Assembly: GCA_900754955.1 (NCBI GenBank)
Contig: CAAEEV010000030.1
Coordinates: forward strand, 1-6,707
Source: Eggerthellaceae bacterium
Lineage (GTDB): Bacteria > Actinomycetota > Coriobacteriia > Coriobacteriales > Eggerthellaceae
Length of the DNA stretch: 6,707 nt
Direction: 5' to 3'
Positions within the stretch are counted from its first letter, which is position 1. Every line of letters begins with the position of its first letter. A program made the translations under genes and the position numbers. Below, piece after piece: positions 5,990-6,707 of the stretch. The notes under the pieces were generated by a model, which did not search any database, was not told the origin of the DNA, and saw only the letters and a list, made by a program, of their open reading frames with translations.

Positions 5990-6072
5990 CCCTGCGATGG
6001 GCGCTCGCGCTGCACGATGCTGAACGTGACGCGTTCCATCCGCTTTTGATCTGCTATCTCTGAAGGAGCTCC

Positions 6073-6707
6073 ATGGCCCTCGAATTCACCTCGCTCGCCG
6101 TCATCGCCCTTGTGGCGTTCGTCTGCCCGATCATCGCGCGTCTCGTTCCCGGCAAACTCGTTCCCGAAACCGTGTTCCTGCTCATCGCAGGCGCCCTGCT
6201 CGGCCCGCATCTCGCCGGCGTCATTCAGACCACCGAAGCGATCGATTTGCTCTCCGAGCTCGGACTCGCGTTTCTGTTCCTGCTTGCCGGCTACGAGATC
6301 GACCCCAAGACACTCACGGGATCGCAGGGCAAACGCGGCCTTGTCACCTGGGTGGTGAGCATCGTGCTCGCTTTCATCGCCGTGCGCCTTTCCCCCGACT
6401 TCTCGGTGAGCCATTTCGACGGCATCGCCGTGGCCATTGCGCTTACCACCACGGCACTCGGCACGCTGCTGCCCATCCTCAAGGAGCGCGGCCTGTCGGA
6501 CACGCGCGTCGGCACGTCCATCCTCGCGTTCGGCACCTGGGGCGAGCTGTGCCCCGTGCTCGCCATGGCGCTGCTGCTTTCGACGCGCAGCGAATGGCAG
6601 ACGCTGCTCATCCTCGCGCTCTTCGTCGCCGTCGCCGTGGCCGCCGCCATCGTGCCGGCGCGCGCTCGCAAGGCGGGCCATGCGCTCTTCGCGTTCCTCG
6701 AGCGCAA
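6073..6707 (+). CDS. Cation:proton antiporter, CPA2 type, N-terminal 211 residues
   Basis: An inner-membrane monovalent cation/proton exchanger of the Kef/NapA-like CPA2 group, cut by the right edge (full proteins are about 380 residues or more). The visible part has about seven membrane helices: near 5-24, 30-48, 57-75, 88-105, 116-135, 147-169 and 176-194. Family features are LLAGALLGP-like LIAGALLGP (37-45), the FLFLLAGYEIDP segment (67-78), a TTTALGTLLPIL segment (125-136) that resembles the unwound helix of the fold, and LAFGTWGELCPVLAMALL (151-168), where Gly157-Glu158 occupies the position of the ion-binding acidic motif. The ATG follows AAGGAG by 4 nt, and an in-frame TGA at 6061-6063 rules out a longer start. 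It is divergent from the LysR gene and is a natural candidate for control by it. Whether Na+ or K+ is exchanged cannot be told from this fragment. Confidence 0.88.
   Translation, partial: MALEFTSLAVIALVAFVCPIIARLVPGKLVPETVFLLIAGALLGPHLAGVIQTTEAIDLLSELGLAFLFLLAGYEIDPKTLTGSQGKRGLVTWVVSIVLAFIAVRLSPDFSVSHFDGIAVAIALTTTALGTLLPILKERGLSDTRVGTSILAFGTWGELCPVLAMALLLSTRSEWQTLLILALFVAVAVAAAIVPARARKAGHALFAFLER

Noticed and set aside
1..6707. CRISPR arrays, insertion sequences, tRNA or rRNA genes, attachment sites
   Set aside because: I looked for repeated spacers, transposase-like frames, terminal inverted repeats and cloverleaf structures and saw none; the region reads as ordinary chromosomal genes.

Overview
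The window is GC-rich throughout (roughly 60% or more by eye). Long spurious open frames lie opposite the real genes, as expected for a high-GC bacterium. The gene content (thioredoxin, an amino-acid-type binding lipoprotein, a very large MscS-type channel with extracytoplasmic sensor domains, a LysR regulator and a CPA2-type antiporter with a Gly-Glu in its ion-binding helix) and the lipobox-type secretion signal would fit a high-GC Gram-positive such as a coriobacterium (Eggerthella-like). That placement is an inference from general style, with no marker gene behind it.

Layout, left to right. Positions 1-268 (minus) hold the N-terminal 89 codons of thioredoxin, running off the left edge. 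Positions 269-611 are gene-free. They contain a possible thioredoxin -10 element and a strong 12-bp GC hairpin that ends the next minus-strand operon. Positions 612-4563 (minus) hold a two-gene unit. An orphan solute-binding lipoprotein comes first, and only 10 nt later comes a 1028-residue channel with two tandem TM-dCache-TM sensor units followed by an MscS channel module. Positions 4564-4856 are gene-free, less GC-rich in the middle, and probably carry the promoter and control sites of that operon. Positions 4857-5774 (minus) encode a LysR-type regulator with a terminator-like hairpin plus U-tract in its leader. Positions 5775-6072 form a divergent intergenic region with a T-N11-A LysR-type dyad, a candidate -10 and a structured leader. 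From 6073 (plus) a cation:proton antiporter runs off the right edge.

How they may work together. The most interesting unit is the binding lipoprotein plus the double-dCache MscS channel. The lipoprotein has no ABC permease or ATPase beside it, and its stop codon overlaps the channel's ribosome binding site. A reasonable hypothesis is a channel gated or tuned by extracellular ligand, with the lipoprotein presenting a solute to the dCache domains or acting beside them, and release of ions or osmolytes as output. The LysR regulator lies between this operon and a divergent antiporter gene and could control either one or itself. An ion or osmotic homeostasis theme across the locus is plausible but unproven.
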